Source: Candidatus Woesearchaeota archaeon UBA153 (lineage in GTDB: Archaea > Nanobdellota > Nanobdellia > Woesearchaeales > UBA525). Taken from it: a stretch of 8,324 nt of DNA. Every line of letters starts with the position of its first letter. Position 1 is the stretch's first letter. Below are positions 5,762 through 8,324 of this stretch, in pieces. The notes beneath the pieces are model-generated. The model saw only the letters and a list, made by a program, of their open reading frames with translations. It was not told where the DNA came from and ran no database searches. Both the position numbers and the translations under genes were made by a program. Location: contig DASH01000043.1 in assembly GCA_002503705.1 (NCBI GenBank), positions 1 to 8,324 on the forward strand, read 5' to 3'.

Positions 5762-5777
5762 CTTTTCTCTTCTTTCG
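5762..5777 (+). terminator. T-rich terminator after the thioredoxin-fold gene
   Basis: TTTTCTCTTCTTTC begins 28 bases after the stop codon, much like the tract after the stomatin gene. No strong stem precedes it, which is usual for archaeal intrinsic termination. Confidence 0.45.
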
Positions 5778-5847
5778 CATGATACGCTCTCGATTGATGA
5801 CGACGACAAGGGAGGGGAGCGATGTCGAGTTTCCAGAAAGAGAAGAG

Positions 5848-5873
5848 TCGCCTTGAGCAAAACTCGCCTTGAG
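5848..5873 (+). repeat. Short direct repeat in the gap before the S-layer-like gene
   Basis: TCGCCTTGAG occurs at 5848-5857 and again at 5864-5873, a 16-base spacing, and a partial echo, GTTGAG, follows at 5875-5880. It lies about 60 bases upstream of the TATA box at 5932 and might bind a regulator in tandem. The rest of the 228-base gap shows little else. Confidence 0.3.
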
Positions 5874-5931
5874 AGTTGAGAATGCGCGAAGAGAACGCGT
5901 TTTTAAACGACGGAGCGGAGACCACGTAATC

Positions 5932-5939
5932 TTTATAAA
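5932..5939 (+). promoter_or_regulatory. TATA box of the S-layer-like gene (leaderless)
   Basis: TTTATAAA is centred about 27 bases upstream of the ATG at 5963, so transcription should begin at or next to the start codon. A second TATA-like run, TTTTTAAA (5900-5907), within a short CGTTT/AAACG inverted repeat, could be an alternative promoter or a regulator site. Confidence 0.65.
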
Positions 5940-5962
5940 CGTCGTTGAGGGTCTTGGAAGGC

Positions 5963-7711
5963 ATGGGTCGGGGTCTCAGCGCCAGTCAGGTCGTCATCCT
6001 CTCACTCCTCACGCTCATCGTTACTGTTCTCATCGTGTCATGCAGCAGTCAATATACCCCGCCGGATGACGGCGGCACAGTACCCGTCGTTCCGAACACC
6101 GACCCCAGCGTTCTGAACCCTGGGAGCGTGCGTCCCGACATCCCGCGTTCCGACCCTGGCGCGCCCGGCATGAACCCTGAGAGCGGCGCGGAGGCGATCA
6201 CGACGCGTCCAGGCTCGAGCGCGACGCCGTACTCGTTCCTGAATACCGAGTCGTTCACCCGTCAAGGCTTGGCGAGTCTCGTCATCGGAGACGCGACGCA
6301 TCCGTTCCTCGTCGGCGACGTCATCGGCGACGTGACACCAGTCCTGACGAGACAAGAGTTGCGGATGCTCGCGATGCGGCAACCCTCCTTGAAGGGCCGG
6401 TCGTTGCGCGCGGAGTCGTACGTGCGGTTCGATTTTGAGGAGGAGTCGACCGGCCTCCTCAGGCTCGTCCGTGACCCGGAGACTGAGACGTTGGACGAAG
6501 AGTTGTTCTTCGCGGAGGGGCGACCGATGTTCGAGTACGCGTACCTCTTGCAAGACGGCGCGTTCCCCTTGCTGGTCGGCGAGGAGTTGGACTTCTTCGG
6601 CGCCACGTATCTCGTCCAAGAGGCGAACAACCACACCGTCATCCTGTACGGTCGGAACGTTCCGCAGTACGTGACGCTCTCGAACGGCTCCTCATTGGAC
6701 ATCAACGGCACCTCGTACGCGGACACGCGCGTCACCGTCGACCCGTGGAGCGTCATCATCACGTACGACGCGCCAGACCCTGACCGGGACGGCGTCCGGT
6801 TGAAGCGCGGAGAGTCGTTGCGGCAGAAGCTCAAGAAACCCGAGATCCTGCTCAACCCGTTGTTCGACGTGAAGTTCGAAGGGCTCGAGCGGAGCGCGGG
6901 AAGCGCCTTCATCCTCTCGAGCGACGAGGAGAGCGTGACGCTCTCGTACGAGGACTCGTTCGGCGAGCCTTCACGGTTCGACCTCGCGTTCCTCGACGGG
7001 AGCACTCTCCGGTGGGGCGGCGAGGACGGCGCGTTGCGCTTCGAGCGGTGCGCGAGCGCGTCGTACTGCATCCGCGAGGGCGAGTCGTTCCTCGTGAATA
7101 CGCGCGACGACACGTCGTGGGTCTTCACGATGAAGAGCGTGACCACGCTCGGCGACGCGCTCTTCGTGAAGGACCAGACGGGCGAGGAGCATCACGTCAA
7201 GCTCGTCGACACGAAACGGCGAGAGCAGAACTGTTCCGTGCTCGAGGGGACGTTGCAGCTCGCCGACACGATCATCCCGGTCAGAGTCTTGCACAATGAG
7301 ACTCCTCAACGAGACCGCTCCCGCCTCAGGGTCGAGACGGCGTACGGGGAGCGGACGCTCTTCCTCGCGAGCGATCACGAGGCGCGCTTCCCGAAGAAGA
7401 ACGAGACGACGGACTCGTTCGTCGTCGAGTTCGTCAGCCCGCGGCTCACCGCGCGGATTCCGGGACGGTCGTACGGCCTTGAAGAGGAAGTCCTCCCGTT
7501 ACGCATCACGGTCGAGGACGGCGAGTTGCGCGTCGGCGTCGCGGGCGAGACGCTCGAACAAGCGAGAGAAGACAAGGACGTGTACGGGATGGTTTCGCAA
7601 CGCGGCGTCCTCGTCACGTTGCGCGAGTCCGAAGACGGCGTGACGGGCGAGACGCTCGCGATCGACTACCCCGCCGACTACCGGGCAGGAATTGTCAGGA
7701 TTTACGGGTGA
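5963..7711 (+). CDS. Putative lipoprotein-anchored S-layer-related surface protein
   Basis: The 582-residue protein opens with a hydrophobic segment (about 9-26) ending IVSC, a lipobox-like site that would place lipid on Cys27; an uncleaved membrane anchor is the alternative. A Pro/Asp/Gly-rich spacer (30-90) follows. Then come beta-rich segments, among them LVGEELDFFGATYLVQEANNHTVILYG (204-230), whose G-x-L-x-x-x-G-x-x-Y spacing resembles S-layer domains annotated in DPANN archaea and methanogens. Five N-glycosylation sequons are visible, such as NHT, NGS, NGT and NET. Cys363 and Cys369 may form a disulfide. No catalytic motif is seen. The likely role is in the cell envelope, but the family assignment is from memory of the pattern. 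ATG at 5963 is preferred over TTG at 5945, because the TATA box at 5932-5939 places the transcript start at about 5963. It overlaps the Trm1 start by 4 bases. Confidence 0.6.
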   Translation: MGRGLSASQVVILSLLTLIVTVLIVSCSSQYTPPDDGGTVPVVPNTDPSVLNPGSVRPDIPRSDPGAPGMNPESGAEAITTRPGSSATPYSFLNTESFTRQGLASLVIGDATHPFLVGDVIGDVTPVLTRQELRMLAMRQPSLKGRSLRAESYVRFDFEEESTGLLRLVRDPETETLDEELFFAEGRPMFEYAYLLQDGAFPLLVGEELDFFGATYLVQEANNHTVILYGRNVPQYVTLSNGSSLDINGTSYADTRVTVDPWSVIITYDAPDPDRDGVRLKRGESLRQKLKKPEILLNPLFDVKFEGLERSAGSAFILSSDEESVTLSYEDSFGEPSRFDLAFLDGSTLRWGGEDGALRFERCASASYCIREGESFLVNTRDDTSWVFTMKSVTTLGDALFVKDQTGEEHHVKLVDTKRREQNCSVLEGTLQLADTIIPVRVLHNETPQRDRSRLRVETAYGERTLFLASDHEARFPKKNETTDSFVVEFVSPRLTARIPGRSYGLEEEVLPLRITVEDGELRVGVAGETLEQAREDKDVYGMVSQRGVLVTLRESEDGVTGETLAIDYPADYRAGIVRIYG

Positions 7712-8324
7712 AAAAGTTGTCTTCTCAGTATCGTGTCGTCACGGAAGGCGCTGTCAGCGTGAAGGTCGCGGTGGCAGAGAAGATCTCGAAGGAGCTCGAC
7801 GTCTTCTACAATCCCGTCATGAAACTCAATCGCGACATCACCGTGCTGTTGCTCGAGACGCTGTGGGAGGCGCGCGAGAAAACACGCGAGGACGTGGGCG
7901 CGAAGTCGTCGTTCCGCGTCTGCTCTCCGCTCGCGGGAAGCGGCGTCAGAGAGTGCCGGATGGCGGTCGAGCTCTCGCGAGGCGTCGTCGAGGAGTTGAG
8001 CGTGAACGACTACAGCGCCGACGCGGTCAAGCTGGCGAAGCTGAACTTCAGACGGAACGCGAAGAAGCTGACGCTCCCGAAGAGCGAAATCACGTTTTCG
8101 TGCGACGAGGCGAACAAGCACTTGCTCGACAGCAAGGGGTTCTCGTACATCGACCTCGATCCGTTCGGCACGCCGAACCCGTTCCTCGACGCTGCCGTGA
8201 AGCGGCTGCAGCGCGGCGGCGTGCTCGGCGTGACGGCGACGGACACGTCAGCGTTGGCGGGGACGTACGTGCACCCGTGCCGGCGCAAGTACTGGAGCGA
8301 GCCGATGCGCAACCATTTGATGCA
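7708..8324 (+). CDS. trm1: tRNA (guanine26-N2)-dimethyltransferase Trm1, N-terminal part
   Basis: 205 codons lie in the window and the frame is still open at its end; the family is usually about 370-400 residues, so roughly half is present. Trm1 uses S-adenosylmethionine to methylate N2 of G26 in tRNA in the cytoplasm. Recognisable motifs are FYNPVMKLNRD (33-43), the SAM-binding loop SPLAGSGVREC (73-83), VNDYSADAV (99-107), DLDPFGTPNPFLDAAV (149-164) and TATDTSALAGTYVHPCRRKYW (176-196). The start is GTG at 7708, whose last bases form the TGA stop of the upstream surface-protein gene, so translation is probably coupled. A weak AGGA (7697-7700) lies before it. No separate promoter is seen within the preceding 100 bases. 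Pairing with a surface-protein gene is unusual. Confidence 0.95.
   Translation, partial: MKKLSSQYRVVTEGAVSVKVAVAEKISKELDVFYNPVMKLNRDITVLLLETLWEAREKTREDVGAKSSFRVCSPLAGSGVRECRMAVELSRGVVEELSVNDYSADAVKLAKLNFRRNAKKLTLPKSEITFSCDEANKHLLDSKGFSYIDLDPFGTPNPFLDAAVKRLQRGGVLGVTATDTSALAGTYVHPCRRKYWSEPMRNHLM

Noticed and set aside
4823..5860. Long minus-strand frame (345 codons) opposite the thioredoxin-fold gene
   Set aside because: Arg/Ala/Leu/His-rich low-information product typical of the antisense of GC-rich genes; the plus frame has the membrane helix, CPYG and cis-Pro motifs.

Overview
The window looks archaeal and GC-rich. The signs are TATA boxes 25-30 bases upstream of expected transcript starts, two genes that appear to be read from leaderless transcripts, GGAGG-type ribosome binding sites elsewhere, a tRNA gene with no encoded CCA, a COG3355/TrmB-like winged helix protein, an archaeal/eukaryal-type Trm1 tRNA methyltransferase, and surface proteins of a style common in DPANN genomes. 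The phylum cannot be fixed from the sequence; a DPANN-type archaeon (Woesearchaeota, Pacearchaeota or Diapherotrites-like) is my best guess. That guess rests on remembered resemblance of the hydrolase and S-layer-like proteins, not on a search.

Layout. Bases 1-408 hold no recognisable gene but contain a two-part intergenic repeat (copy A) and the promoter of a small winged-helix regulator (409-753, +). Convergent with it is a large membrane-anchored alpha/beta hydrolase (802-3333, -). The 318-base gap from 3334 to 3651 holds the hydrolase promoter, a second copy of the repeat (copy B) and the promoter of tRNA-Lys(CUU) (3652-3725, +). Only 30 bases after the tRNA starts a stomatin/SPFH membrane protein (3756-4502, +), probably on the same transcript. 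The 353-base gap from 4503 to 4855 holds a T-rich terminator, a compact three-way-junction RNA candidate (about 4601-4691) and the promoter/leader of a membrane-anchored thioredoxin-fold protein (4856-5734, +). After a 228-base gap comes a leaderless gene for a lipoprotein-like, S-layer-related surface protein (5963-7711, +). Its stop codon overlaps the GTG start of Trm1 (7708 to beyond the window end, +).

Functionally, four of the six protein genes act at or outside the membrane: hydrolase, stomatin, thioredoxin-fold protein and S-layer-like protein. The other two are a DNA-binding regulator and an RNA-modification enzyme. No CRISPR array, transposase, restriction system or classical defence system is visible.

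The least explained material lies between the genes. First, there is a candidate structured RNA at 4601-4691. Second, the two-copy element at 56-287 and 3389-3573 keeps a 13-base identical block and a neighbouring hairpin in both copies, while the hairpin bases differ, as expected of a structured RNA or a DNA cruciform. One half of the element is inverted in copy B relative to copy A, so it also forms imperfect inverted repeats around the regulator-hydrolase segment.
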